Source: Verpa conica (taxonomy: Eukaryota > Ascomycota > Pezizomycetes > Pezizales > Morchellaceae). From it: a stretch of 64,000 bases of DNA. Position 1 is the first letter of the stretch, and every line of letters starts with the position of its first letter. Of this stretch, positions 1 through 13,601 are shown in pieces. A program made the translations under genes and the position numbers. The notes beneath the pieces were generated by a model that saw nothing but the letters and a program-made list of their open reading frames with translations, did not search any database and was not told the origin of the DNA. The stretch is taken from assembly GCA_033030425.1 (NCBI GenBank), contig JAUFSD010000008.1:1054001-1118000 (forward strand), read 5' to 3'.

Positions 1-194
1 TCATACAAGGCAGGGTAACGGTAGACACCATGGGGCCAAACCCTAGAAAACGGGACTGCTGTGTGGATCACTTCACAACCGCCAAACCATTTCGACGAAA
101 TTCACGATTCCCCGAAACTTTCGCTCCAACCAACACCGACAACATCGACAATTAACCAAATCCACCAAACAACTGTCCACCAAATACAGTCGCC

Positions 195-1007
<813 letters not shown>

Positions 1008-2338
1008 ACTCTAGACTCTCCTTCTTTCCTTTCTCTAGGCATCATCTGGGCTGGGTATCAAAAAAAAAATCAATATCTTTTGTAGCTACTTTAGCATAAA
1101 AAAAGTATCTTCAACGGGCTGGGTGGCTGGCGTTTATAGGCGTTAAAAAATTGACGACCTTTCATTGACAATACCTCATGACCTCAGTTTTCTAATAACC
1201 AATCGTTTTGATCACTTGAGTTTATTACAACACCTTACCAACACTCTGGTGCAAACCTACTCATCCGTGGTCTGCTCCTATTTTGGTGTAAGGAAGATGA
1301 GATTCTTGAGAAGACTGTCTACTCACCGTTACGTTCTGGTTCCTTTTTTTGATCCGTAGGTGGGCGTATTGGTCCATTATTTTAGTCTACATTCTTTTAT
1401 ATATTTCAGCGCCCATTTTGATAATTAGAGGGAACTAACTTCCAAACAACTTACTAGAAAATAAAATACAAACAAATTCAGGATCATTAAGGGACTCCGT
1501 TACGTGACAAGCGAGTGATGAAACGTGAACTTGTAAAACATACAGCCTCTAGCAGAATTATCCCGGAAACAGTTGTTGAGCGGGGCTTCTGGAAAATGCT
1601 GTTGTGAAAACCTTCGTGAAAACAGAGAAGACGAATTATCTTGCATGCACGCCTCATCTCTACAAAAACTCTACCAGGAGCTATAGAGTACACCTATAAA
1701 TACTAAAAAGTAGATCTTCCTCCTCAATCATCTCTCATCACTCTTACCATAACCGTAGACCAACAAACAAAGCTATTGTCTCTTATTCGGTGAAAATAAA
1801 GCTCACTCATTTCACCTTTATCGGCTACCTTGAGACAAAAAAATTAGAGAAAGGTTTTCTATCTTAACCAAGCATTACAACTTCCCGAGTACCAGGAGCA
1901 TTGGGATGTATTGATCCCAATGTATCTCGGCCCCTGCGATGAAGATTTCAATACGTCCGAGATCTCTACAATCTCAATCTAATTGAGAAACTATTTAAAC
2001 CAGAACTATTTACCTACTCGAAGGAAATTAAAGGCCGATTTCCGATCACCCAACCGATCATTCAAACACTACTAGATTTTAGAATAGACAGAAACGAGTT
2101 TGACTGTAGATACTGTGAGTTCAATGATATACTCCACTACTTTGGGTACGAGTTGTAACGGAATCTTTACACCAAACAGTGAGGTACCTCACTAGTCTAA
2201 TTTTGTCTTTCTAAAGTTGACAACTACTACGTTCACATTGGTAATACTCATCCCACGAGCTAATGATGCATAATAATATAAAATTACAACTAAATAAAAG
2301 GTCCCAGTCCCCCCCTCCCTGTCCCAAAGGCAGGCAAA
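1008..2338. other. Intergenic, RPL12 3' side to FEN1 3' side
   Basis: AT-rich spacer between two convergent genes. Small ORFs here (for example 1487-1693 on the minus strand) show no family motif. A 16-base perfect palindrome centred on GGTACC lies at 2178-2193. I see no other gene, RNA gene or repeat. Confidence 0.6.
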
Positions 2339-3738
2339 TCATGAGCCCAGCCTTGGCTTCTTCGCGTTCTTCTTCGCTGCCTGCTCCTGTTTCTGTTTCC
2401 TCTTCTTCTCCGCCGCTTTCTGCTCATTCTTCTTCTTCAGGCTCGCGAGCTCCTCTTCCGTTTTAGGGACGGCTTTGAAGAAGTCCCCCATGCGTGCTGT
2501 CACTAGAGTTAGCATACCAATCCATTCTAGCCTAAAGGAGATGAACATACACTGTGTAGTACTCTTCAAATTCTTATTCAACTTAGCCACCCCACCCCTC
2601 ACTCTTTCCTCCGCAAACCCCTTTTCGTGCACCAAAAACTTTATCAACCCATCCACATCAGGAGTTTCCCACTTAAAAATACATTCCTCGGGATCTATCA
2701 CTTCTGGATTCGAAAAGAGTTCACGGGCATCTTTATATGGCCAGTCTTCTGGAACAGAATATTTAGGACCCAGGTGCTCGAGAACCTTCTCAATAGATTT
2801 ATGTTCACGTATGAGCTTAAGGGCGGTTGTAGGCCCGACCTTAGGGATGGTGTTGCAGTAGTCGCAGCCGAGGAGAATACAGAGGTCTATAAACTGGTCA
2901 CGGTCGAAGCCGAGGCCATCAAGAACTTTCTGGAGATCAATTTCTTGGACTGGTTCTTTCTTCTGCTCAGATAACATGAGCTTCTTGAGGAGGATAGGGG
3001 TATCGAAGCAGAGGGTATCCATATCGTCTGAAGCAGCTGCAAAGACCTATGATATAAAATTAAAATAAACCGTAAGTATATATCTTCATTCAACAAATAA
3101 AAGCGTAGATTTCAATACCTTCCCAGCCTTCGCCAAAACCGCACATTGCGCTTCTGCTTCACATGGCGCATTGATATACGGTATACCCATAAGCTTCAGC
3201 AACCGCTTACACTCCTCGTTGTGCTCCTTCGTCACCTTAACCATCCTCCGCGAAAACTTCTCTATATCCTCTGCCGTCCCCGTCTCCTTCGCCTCGTCGT
3301 GCGCTTCCGTTGCTTCCGCTTTCCGCTGACTACGTTTTGCAAGCTCGCCGTTCTTCAACGTTGGCGGCCGACCATCAAAAACGTAGAGGGGCTTGATCCC
3401 ATTATCAACCATCCGGAGGGTACGGTAGAATAACCCCATCAAGTGGGAAGTTGTTTCCCCGGATTCGGAGGTCAGCATTTGACCATCGGATCGAACGGCG
3501 ACAAGGAAACTGTAGATGCTCATGGAACTGATTATCACAGAATATTAGCTGAGAACCCTCCCTTATGTGTGCGGGGAGAACGTACGCATCGATTGCGACC
3601 TTTCGACCAAAGTGCTGTTTAATGTCGCCAGGTTTAATGGCGTCAGGAGCATTGTCAGAGATGACCTGGAAGAGGCCTGGGGAGGATTAGCATGAGAGGA
3701 GAGAGGAGAGAGATACGTCATTTACCTTTAATACCCAT
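2339..3738 (-). CDS. FEN1: Flap endonuclease 1 (Rad27/FEN1)
   Basis: Structure-specific 5' flap endonuclease for Okazaki fragment maturation and long-patch base excision repair; nuclear, recruited by PCNA. Minus-strand exons: 3738-3726, 3676-3586, 3527-3119, 3046-2551 and 2496-2339, giving 388 residues, the usual length. The N terminus [19 protein letters not shown] is canonical. Metal-binding motifs are present in order: [36 protein letters not shown] and LGCDYC. The helix-hairpin-helix around [13 protein letters not shown] follows. A PCNA-interacting box QSRMGDFF is completed across the last intron (donor GTATGT, acceptor GACAG). The tail is Lys-rich and NLS-like. The first coding exon is 13 nt. 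Two inverted ACGCG cores lie about 100 nt upstream of the start. Identification is secure. Confidence 0.97.
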
Positions 3739-3834
3739 ATTTACGTCTCGCGAGTAGATCTTAGGGGTTATGGTAATGATTCTGTAGTGGAGAGTTGAGG
3801 TTGTGGTTCTAGTTTAGTTTGTGACTGGAAGGTG

Positions 3835-3849
3835 ACGCGCTGATCGCGT
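3835..3849. promoter_or_regulatory. Inverted pair of MCB-like ACGCG cores upstream of FEN1
   Basis: ACGCG at 3835-3839 and CGCGT at 3845-3849 form an inverted pair separated by five bases, about 100 nt before the FEN1 start codon. MCB elements (ACGCGT core) bind the MBF factor for G1/S expression in yeasts, and RAD27 is a known periodic target there. Functional assignment here is inference. Confidence 0.45.
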
Positions 3850-6731
3850 TGAAAGAAGCGCGTTTGGTGTGGGCTAAATTGATTTTGAGGGGGGTTGGAG
3901 AAATATTTATAGGATACATATTTGAACCAAAGATATTCTAGTTGATGTTTATTATACATTATCTAGTATATATTGAAGTCTTTAAATTATTTCTTATACA
4001 TTACCCATATTTCTTAGCATTCAATATATATATTGGTTCACGAGAAGTCACCCCACAAGCGGCCCAACCTGATACTGTAGCACTGGTGCTAGTGATTAGG
4101 CTATCAATAGTGCAAGGTGTCACCAACTCATGATTAGCTTTTAGACCTCGGAGAGTAGTTAGCAATATCATCATCTCGTTTGGTCAGCCGATTTGTGTTA
4201 CGAAACATCTAATCAACAATACCTACTATTCCTACATTCCCTACGTCTATCCGCACCAACTTTCTTTATCAAAACCCCATAACGAAAGGGTTAGCACCTA
4301 TTATACAAAGACTACTGACTTTAGGGATATACATAGTTAGGATAAAGCATTGGTCTCATAAAAATAAAACAAATGGGAGAGGGCCCCTTCATTGTAGGTG
4401 GAAACCGGAGGTAAAAAATCCACTCGGACTTAGGCCATAATACCGCAGCCAAGCGAAAGAAAAACATAAAACGAGTGATAACTTATGAATCAAACCCGAT
4501 GACTTTCCCTCTTTATACGCTGGCCCTCAAAGGTACTTACCGGAGGCAGGTGGGTGTAAGCGAAACGGGGGGATAGTACCCCAGAATAAATCGCCACCCT
4601 GTTTTCCTACTACCACACTATGGTTGCTCTTCACGTGTTCATACAGCCTTGGGTAAGCAGAGTACATGCTCTAGCAGAGCCGAGATTCGAGTAATGTTTG
4701 ACTATGACTCATCTCATAGCAGGAATAATTTCGGTGATGTATAGGGGTATTTAGTGACTCTTAGGGAGTCTGTGCGAGGGGTTTTATATATTTATTAGAA
4801 TGGAGGCGCTCTTTCGTGTGTAGTAGATAATTGTTAGAGTTCCGGAATCGTACTTCTTACTTGCGCACCTTGGCGCATAAACAATCACTCGCTTTGGGTG
4901 CATTGTCACGGTGGTGGTCACGCAGGGCACACGCGGCTGAGATGAGGGGGGGAAAGTGGGGAATCGTGGCGAGTTCGGGGGAGTTGGATATTGGGTTCGG
5001 GATATAGACGAGATGTATGTCTACAGGATGCTTCCAATAAATCACAGATAAAATTGGATAATTATTGGGGTAGCTGGGAGTTGAGGAGCTGGAGGAGCTG
5101 GAGGGAAGAGTGCGATGATGGGGATGCTTTGTGGTCAGCTCTCCCCTGTGGAGGAACTTGACAGTTGGCGCAACATGATGGAACCTGTATGAATATTTGT
5201 GGGGGGGGTCCGGAGACGAGGGCAAAGTGCTTTTAATGGGAGTAGATACAGTGGATTGCATTAGACATAGCTTTGGGAGGAGAGAACGCGATCGCGATGT
5301 CTCCGTTTTTTCTTGAAGCTGTAGGATGGCTCAGCTTAATTCCACAACAACACGAAAATCACCCCATCGCGCCCATCACAGCCATCAACAAATAGTATTA
5401 CTTTATCTAGAGCCTGATAGAACATCGCGTCTGCCCTCTTTATAAAGATTTCTCTACTTTTAATTCGTTGGGTAAAAAAACTCGGATACAACGCGGAGTT
5501 GGGTGAGATTGCGATACCCCCCAAAGTTCTGCCGCAACAGATCCTATAGCTGCAACTACGAAACGAGCCCAAAGGCTGCAAGCACGGTGTGGAAGGTTCT
5601 TAGAGGGCGGGCTGTCACACGATCGTTCCTTACATCTATATACAAGTCAGGCATCCACTGGGTGCTTGTATCTTGGGCAAACGGGTACGTAGGCGGTGTT
5701 CCGGGGAGCCTTCGTATTGACACGATCAGTCCCAGGGAATTGATTTGTATAGTAGAGGATACTCTGTCCTGTCCTATTCACTCATTCTATCTATCGCACT
5801 TTATTTACAGTATTTTGTTCATTCTATTGTACAGTCTATTGCTTCAGCTGGCGACGTAGACGACGCGTGTAGGGGGTAAGTTTTTTCTTTGCTTGTGCTC
5901 TGCCGCCAAAGGGTAGGCGCACGATACGAAGTCGAGAACAATGGGTTATGGGCTTAGTAGTGCCCTGGGAGTCCTAGATCCCAGATAGCCACCCACTGCA
6001 GGGAGTCAAGTGACAACGAAGAGAAGTCTTATCGAACGTGCCCAATCGGTGGAAAGGTATGAAAAAGAAAAGAAAAGGGGACTGGTGAGAGGGGAAGAGG
6101 AAGAAGAGATAGAGGTTGGTAGAGGGGGGGTGAGGGGTGTATTGGAGGGGGGGGAAGGGAGGGAGCAGGTACGGGAGAGAGAGGATGCGGTGACGTGTTG
6201 ATTGTAAGAAATCGGGGATGGAGGGGGAGAGAAGGGTTGGGGGAATTGGAGTCTTCGCGGGCGAGGTGGTGTGGGAGAAGAGGGAATTCTCAGAAAAAAT
6301 GGTACAAGGAATGGAGGGGAAGGGGCAGATGGGAAGAGACCCCGAAAAAAACTACCATCAAGATGGGGTCTGACAGAAAGGAAGCAAAAAACCGCCCAAA
6401 GTCGGAGGGTGCAAAGCGCACGTTCCCCCGTAGACGTTGCCCAACGCACCGGTCAGGGCGGAAGGATGCGAGTGAGTCGGAGAGCGATTACAAGTGGTGT
6501 GTCTGATAAACCCTAACCCAGGCGTGTGAGTGACGGGGTGTTGATCTGGGCCGGCTGCAGTGTGGGACATATAGAGCAGCCCCGCCGGCCTTCCCGCTCG
6601 TCAACTCTTCTTGTAGCCCCCCCAACTCGCATCAGCTTTCACCCACCAAACTCGTCCTCGCTTTCTCAAAAATATACCAACCCTAGTCTTATAAACTCAG
6701 TTATTCGCTTCTTTATATTAAATTATTCGAA
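3850..6731. other. Intergenic, divergent FEN1 and histone H1 upstream region
   Basis: About 2.9 kb with no convincing gene. ORFs at 4857-5261 (-), 5503-5859 (+) and 6006-6449 (-) are low-complexity or motif-free. A perfect ACGCGT hexamer is at 5863-5868. The last 700 bases before H1 are strongly purine-biased on this strand and listed separately. An ATATAG at 6569-6574 lies about 160 nt upstream of the H1 start and could be a weak TATA-type site. Confidence 0.5.
6050..6190 (+). other. Polypurine tract upstream of histone H1
   Basis: Roughly 140 bases almost wholly A and G on the plus strand, with runs of up to eight G, about 550-680 nt upstream of the H1 start. Weaker purine bias continues to about 6370. 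The long Arg/Lys/Glu-rich ORFs through it, and the Ser/Pro-rich antisense ORF, are composition artefacts. Confidence 0.6.
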
Positions 6732-7798
6732 ATGGCTCCCAAATCTGCTGCCAAACCTGCCGGTACTACCAAGAAGGCCTCTGCCGCCCCTGAGCATCCT
6801 CCGTACAAGGAGATGATCAAGGAGTCTATCCGTGCTGTATGTCTACTTGTCCTCCTGCGCATCGCGCTATCACGCGATTCAATTCGATTCTTGTGAATAT
6901 AGGAAGAATATTGTCGCTAATTTTTTTTGTCGGGTTTAGCTCAAAGAACGCAATGGTTCTAGGTTTGTTCATCCAATTCTCCACGTATACATGTCGCCTC
7001 CCGGGCGCGCTAGGCCCATAGCATTCTTTGTCTTCTCGTGTTGGTCTTACGCGTTGTTGTGATCTTTTCTAACCCGCGTTCCCCAATAGCCGTCCTGCTC
7101 TTAAGAAATACATCCAAGCGAACTACAAGGGTGTAGGGACCGATCGTTTTGACCAGCTCTTCAATCAAGCCCTCAAGAAGGGCGCGGAGAATGGGGAGTT
7201 TGCTTTCCCCAAAGGTATGTTTTCTATTTTAAATATGTCTCTGTCGTGCATTGAGCTAATGATGCACCCTAGGACCTTCTGGGACTGTTAAGCTTGTGAA
7301 GAAGGACCCTGCTCCTAAGGCTAAGCCTGCTACCACTGAGAAGGCCACCGCAAAGAAGCCAGCTGCTGCTAAAGAAACCAAGAAGGCCACAACCACCAAG
7401 AAGGCTCCTGCTAAGGAAACCAAGAAGGCCGCTGCTGCACCAAAGCCCAAGGCAGAGAAGGCAGTCAAAGAGCCTGCTGCACCAAAGGAGAAGAAAGTCG
7501 CTGCCCCCGCTGCTAAGCCCAAGTCAAATGCGAAGAAGTCTCGCAAGACTGCTGAGAAAGCCGAGAAGCCTGTAAGTTTATCTTTATCGTGTCTACTATG
7601 ATCATCTACTTATCCGTGTTGTAGGCCCCTGCTGTTGTAGAGAAGGCAACTGTCTTGACAAAGACCAAGTCTGGCCGTGTCTCCAAAGGACCTACCACTG
7701 CTCCTAAGGCTGCGCCCAAGAAGAAGGCTGCCGCCCCTAAGAAGAAGGCTACCCCCAAGAAGAAGGAGACTGCCGCTGCTCCTACTACTGAGGCATAA
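6732..7798 (+). CDS. Linker histone H1
   Basis: Chromatin linker histone. Exons: 6732-6836, 6940-6962, 7090-7214, 7273-7571 and 7625-7798, giving 241 residues. The winged-helix globular domain occupies about residues 18-95, with PPYKEMIKESIRALKERN, SSRPALKKYIQANY and NGEFAFPKGPSGTVKL, as expected for the H15 fold. It is followed by a long Lys/Ala/Pro tail with AAPKKKA-type repeats and a short acid-free C terminus. The second exon is only 23 nt. A single H1 gene is usual in filamentous fungi. The start was chosen from the MAPKSAAKPAG context. The 3' flank is T-rich and has no clear ORF. Identification is secure; transcript evidence could still shift the small exon. Confidence 0.96.
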
Positions 7799-10700
7799 GC
7801 TGGCTAGCCTCTTCTCACTTCTTGTAATATGATACTTCTTCCAACGGGCTTCTTTGGGACAGGAACAGAATTGGTCTCTACCTCTTTTAGCAAGTTACTT
7901 TTTATATTCAACGATGCTGTATGATTCCTGCTTCCACTTTTTATTTGTATTTCCTTGGGTATAATGCTGGGTCTGTTTATGCGTTTTTGTGGTTTTGTTT
8001 GGGTATTGTTTTTATCTCTATGTCTCTTGGTTTTAAGAAGGATAGGGTTTGTTTCCGAAAACGGGTTTGATTTATTTATTTTTTTCCTTTCGTTCTTGGG
8101 GCGATTTTTCATCGGCACTTTTCATTCATCCTCGTTATATCTCTCCCAGATTTCTGGGTCGGAGGATGCTATGGAAATGAAACTGGGTTGTTTGGGGGTT
8201 CTGGGAAAGGCGGGGGCGGTTTGTTTTTCATTGTTCTGGTTTATTGTGTACTTTATTGTGCAAAAGAAAGCGTTTTCAAAGGTCCATCTGTGCTCTTGTG
8301 ACGGTTGGCTCATTTTCGTACCACACCGTTGGTGGCTCTCGTTAAGAGTTGACGTCTGTTATTCGCGCATGAGGTTGCTGGCCTTAGATTGGTCACGGGG
8401 TACAGATAACGTTAAGTGAGATGGAGCTAACACCTACCCTGCTCGCCAGGTGGGGTTAGTCCTACGATGTGTCTCAGAATCGAGGGCTAGGGTTATGTGC
8501 ACTAAGATCCTTGTTTATAACGGGCGTGACGGTCACAGATGATGCAGCGCCCAGACGTCACTCGGTCTTGGCGGTAGTACTGTATTCGAGTCAGGATCAA
8601 CATCAGGTCGCGATCGAGAAGGTATCATGGGATTTGAATGGAGTGAATTATACGTAAGATGCGTTGAAAATGAGATTAGTTGATTAATGACTCGTGAACG
8701 TGTAAATATTATCGGAGTCAGTAGATGACGAGCGATCGTCGGGGGCAATGACGGAATAGAGGCGAGAGCTTTTGCCTCCTTCCTTTCCCCGTGTTCTGCT
8801 CTAGTATGAGAAGGAAAGGACAAAAAAACCGGGAAATGTTTTGATTGGGGGGTGACGTGGTAGGGGGTGAGTGGCGCGGGAGGGGGGTATATTTAAGGTT
8901 TGGGGTCTAGGTTTGGGGAATTAGTCTTATTTCTTGTTCATGATGCTATCGGGTGGTGGCTGGCTGTTCGCTTGTGTACGGTCTACCGGGCGAGTGGGAT
9001 TATGTGGTATTGGCTATTGTATAACCTCAGGGGTTTGTTGGATATGGGTGGCTCGATCTGTTGGGTTGATCAACGGGAGCTGGGGGTTTCTAGCTTCTAA
9101 GGTGTTTAGTTTCGGTAAGCCTGAGTGACAGCAATGTTACGACCTCGGGCTGTCACTCATCTATAGTTTCTATTCATACGTTACCATTAGGCGGGCAAAC
9201 CGAGCTTGAAATATACATCACTTCTCACGTTTACCTATAAACCTTTAAGAATGTTTAGTTTCCAAAAGACCCCATAAATACATGTAGTCCTAGCGCTGTA
9301 TGGGCTAGTGACATGAAACTCGTTATAATAAAACACTCTGGGCTTGCTTGAGCAGGGTAGGTTCAGGGTATGGAAAGAAAACAGAGGCCTAGTTCCAATA
9401 CCCCCAATAAAAACAGCTGCACTTGCTTGGCTGCTATGGCACATCCCGGCTATAAGTGCGTTATCAGGCAAATACCTTCCTACAAAAATCCATCAGGAAC
9501 ACGTATATTGGTGTTCTCCATGGGCACTTACATTTAACCGACCTACTAGAGCCTTCGTCATAGCAGAAATAGTATCCTAGGCGGACAGATAGTTGTCTAT
9601 CATATGAAAAACTCGTATGGATTTATCGTTGGGTGCATATTAACAAGCACTAGAAACAAACCTAGGAGAGCACCTCACCTGCTCCGTGTATTACCTACTT
9701 ATTTGATACCCTAACCTAGTGAGGGATTACAAGCATTGGATACAAGCATAGGTGTTTCCCCCTTCTTTTTTATTTTATTTTTATAAAGGGTGACTGTACT
9801 TGTTGTAAAATCATAGGTTATATAGTCTGATTATTTACTTATGGTTAGTTACCTTACCTTCTGTAAACGTTCGTTGGGGATTAGTTTAGGTACCAATGGA
9901 GTGGGTTTTGTTTCTGTACTTCAAGTACAACCCTATGAGAAATCCACACGCTATTTTGAGTCTCTACCAATGGGTATCGCAACTACGGGCAAATGTGGTT
10001 AATCCAGTACTGGAATTCTGATTAGTAGTAAGACTTCTTTAACCTTAACCCTAAGCCCTAGGCTATCAACCCACAGGTGAATGTGAAAGGAGCACCCTAA
10101 AGTGCTGCGGATTTTGATTATAGTTGGTGACTATATTTTTTCATAAGGGTAAAGTTATCAGAAAGAGCCTTAAAGGACCTCAAGAAACCACGCATGGAAA
10201 ATAAAGAAACAACAAATTAGGTTTGAGGTGTATTTTTTTTAATCTGGTAATCTTCCATGGGGGTTACCTATTATATAAAGAGCTTGTTATCATTTGTGCT
10301 GGGAGGGTGGGAAGGGCATGGGGGTACATCAAGGGGTAAATGAGAGATAGAAACAGGCCCAAACATACAGCCTACTGAGAACTTTGTATTCTAGTCGTCC
10401 AGAGACAGGGACTTTGAGGAGGTGTAAGTGTCTTTATATTTACGCAAATGTATGCTCCCGAATGGGGCGCTAATAAGGAAATCATTATCCCACCCCCGCC
10501 TAGGGCATATCTGTACTCGGTATTTCTCTACAGCTCTAAAATGCCATGAATAACCCCCATAACCTTGGGTGGAGGCTGTTCCGGACGGTGGTCGCGTTCT
10601 CCCTAAGATAGCTACGATTTCTGTTTCCCGTAATTCTCGGCGTGCCGAGTATCCGTAATTATTTTTTTATCTATAAAACCGGTATCTCATGTGGCGAATA

Positions 10701-13601
10701 GACGCAGGACAAGATGGTATCCGGGCTTTAGCCACAACGGTCAGGTAAGACTCGGTTGAGGTGCATTTTCGGCGAGTGCCAAATATTTACCGGCTTGATA
10801 CCCTCCTGCGAAAGGTTTTTGGGGTCAAAAAAACAAATTATCTACTGTACTAGGATAATGATACTTCTTTATTTTAGAGTTTTTAGTATTTATTTGTGTC
10901 ACCAACTTAGAATGTGACGTGGTACATGTATGATATGGCGAAGCAACTAGATATTATCGGGTCCCGTGGAGATTCTTATTAATTGAAAAGTATTACCCTG
11001 CGAAAGTCCATATTAGGGCCTGAATACGTCAGTCAGCGTGAGAAGCCCTATATCAGTGCTCATGAATGATTAGATATTGTCTAGCCTTCGTATATCGTTT
11101 CTCACCACCAAATCAAAAGGAAACTTTTAGTATCTTGTGTGGGTACTCTCTATGTTAGATAGGAATATATTGGCTATCACATATCCTCATCCAAGCTCAG
11201 AATCGCTAAGGTTATATTCGCGTTTTTTTGTTTAGACATAGATAGGTCCAATATTTTAGAGGCATACGTAAATGCGACTTAATGTTGTGTTGTCATTGTG
11301 AAGACAGGAGGTGTGGTTTCGCATTGACTGAGTGTTAATAAATTGTATTAGTCTAGGAAAAACTAAGATTTAACATCAATGGGAGTGCGTAAAGAGTGTT
11401 TCTGTAAACAAAGGCCGCGTACGCTTATTTTTCTAAGAGAAATATGATTCTGTTATCATATTTCCCCCGTATCTTTAATGTTATCTTGATAATTTCTGAC
11501 AGAAGCGAGCAGTTTCCGTATTGCCGCGTGGAGGTGTTAGTTAGAGCCAACAAATTACCTTATGCATCTCAGATTTAGCCTCCTGTTGTTGCTGTATAGT
11601 TTCTACCAGTTACGAGGATTATTCTCAGGGCGGGTTTTGTGGGTGGGTTTCAGCCTGGCGAAGTCGATTCGGTATAAGCCTTCCCTCGATGAATTTATGA
11701 GCCTATCTCTAACCGTCAGCCATCTCTCGTCTTGTACCTGGGACGTGTCATCTTGCATATACTTCTTCCTTCCGCATCAGCCAATGAGTTTATTTTTCAA
11801 AAGCCTTGTTTGGTTGGTGGCCTTTAGGTATCACTTTGAGCTTCATAAGGCTGAACCATATGCATCTCAGAGGAGGAGCTTGTAGCTGAGTTCTAGTATA
11901 GAAGCTGGATGCCCTCCCCGCCATAGCTTTTTTCATTGATAAGAATGATATAGATACAAGAGATAAAGCTGGATAACTGTAGATTATATAAAGTATGGGG
12001 TAGCTATCGATTGATTGATTGAATGGAGATGCTGGACGCCACCGGCGCAGGCACTTGGGTGCCTTGGGGGATGACGTGCAAGCCCAGACCTTCGCGGCGG
12101 TAGTGTCTGCAAGTGGCTAGCAATGGGCAGAAATCAACGTGCCTGATGCATTGGCTACCCGCCAAGATATGCATACATGGGCTTTATGGATTGCTTTTGG
12201 TAAATAACTTCCGGATGTCTTCGAACCTTTCGATAGATGGCAATGCTAGGGTCTCCGAGAGTCCCGAGATTTTTGCAAGCTTTATGCTCGGCTGGTCTTA
12301 CTTGAGGGCCCCCCAATTACTATCCCCCCCCTCCCCGCAACTAGCTCTCGCCAATGGGGTTGTGAGAGACATTGGTCCAGGGTTGCGGGTCCTCTGTATA
12401 ATTTCACTTTGGGGTGAACATGTGAGGTGTTGCACGTAAATAAAGACAGACCTCCGTACTATACGCGCAAGTTGTTTACCTGCCTCCTATATGTGGTGCT
12501 CTAGGGCTGCCCTGGATATTTATAGGAAGGCGATGTCCATCTGGGACCGGCACATCCGTTGCCGAAATAACTGCATGTAAGCATAGAGACGCGCTTACTG
12601 GACTTATCATAGAAGACGGGTACCAAGGCAATATAGAAGTACTAAGACGTCAAGTAAGGAGGAATACTGCCTACATCCTAGTGTAAGCCTGGGCAGGACG
12701 GAACCCGAGGAGCTGAATCCTAACAAAGAGAGGAGAGAGGGAGAATGGGTGAGGGTGAGAGAGGGAGAATTGCTCCCTGTAATTACATTATAGTTATGTA
12801 CATAATACCTACCTACATGTAGATACATGAGGTTGTTGCTGCGCCTCCCTGGGCGCCCCCCCTCTGTTGTACTGTCTCTCATTCACGGTAGCCTACTCTC
12901 CTTTTCCTTCAAATCTCCTCCAACAGAAATATCAATAGCGACTTGAAGTTTTGTCGCGATACGTACGACCTGTCGCTCCCTACTCTCCCGGTCTCTCTCT
13001 TTCAGCATCCTCGCTCTCCTCATATCCCTCATCATCGCCCCCCCCTCCCACTCCAGTCTGCAACTGTAACTGCAGCTGCAACTTTATCCCACACTGCCCA
13101 CATCGTAGCCCTTCTTGCTCCCTCATTCTCCCACAGAGACCCATCCATACATAGTACTACTCGCAGGTCGATCACAAGCGCATACGCACACTCCCACAAC
13201 TCCCCCCCTTCCCCTCTGTAATTGTTTTTTTATCCGATCATTTCCCTCGTCTAGGCCATCGTTGCAATTCAAGTTGATCATAGCGCCCCATACCGAGAGA
13301 AATAGCCCCCCGGGACCCTAAAGACCCCCAAAGCAGTGTGCCCGAAGGAGACGTTGGACTCTGGAGTTTTAGAGTGTTGGCTGGGCAAACAAGTGGAAAC
13401 TCCCCCCCCACCCTAGGAATATTTAAAATTAGGGAGGCTGGGCCAGGCGGAGTATACGCACCCTCTGCTGCCGCGCTCAGACAAATCTACCCTGCGCCTG
13501 TCCGCGTGAGGGAAAGGGGTTCCGCGTTTTCGTGTTTTTCCTTTTTCACCTTTTTAATTCCTTCGAGAACCGCATCAAATTTGTTGGACCGGCAACAACG
13601 C
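7799..13601. other. 5.8 kb stretch without a recognisable gene
   Basis: The longest gene-free interval of the window. ORFs such as 7955-8419 (+), 9344-9580 (+), 11562-11885 (+) and 12113-12439 (+) lack recognisable motifs, conserved neighbours or clear intron structure. An 11-bp perfect stem with a 16-nt loop is at 9122-9159. A CT-rich leader precedes MSS4 between about 12950 and 13330. I see no TIR element, LTR or RNA gene, but a short unannotated gene or lncRNA cannot be excluded. Confidence 0.5.
9122..9159. repeat. Short perfect inverted repeat (hairpin)
   Basis: TGAGTGACAGC at 9122-9132 pairs perfectly with GCTGTCACTCA at 9149-9159. It lies far from any gene end that I can define, so a terminator role is not implied. 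Confidence 0.5.

Noticed and set aside
6500..6520. AAACCCTAACCC as a telomere-like repeat
   Set aside because: Only one and a half units; it occurs by chance in AT/C-rich DNA.
11562..11885. 107-codon ORF as a gene
   Set aside because: Hydrophobic start but no conserved motif, no context and strong T bias; the length is within what chance allows.
13338..13601. N-terminal extension of MSS4 up to 13338
   Set aside because: The upstream frame starts with GTG, not ATG, and its residues look like translated leader. The first in-frame ATG is at 13602.
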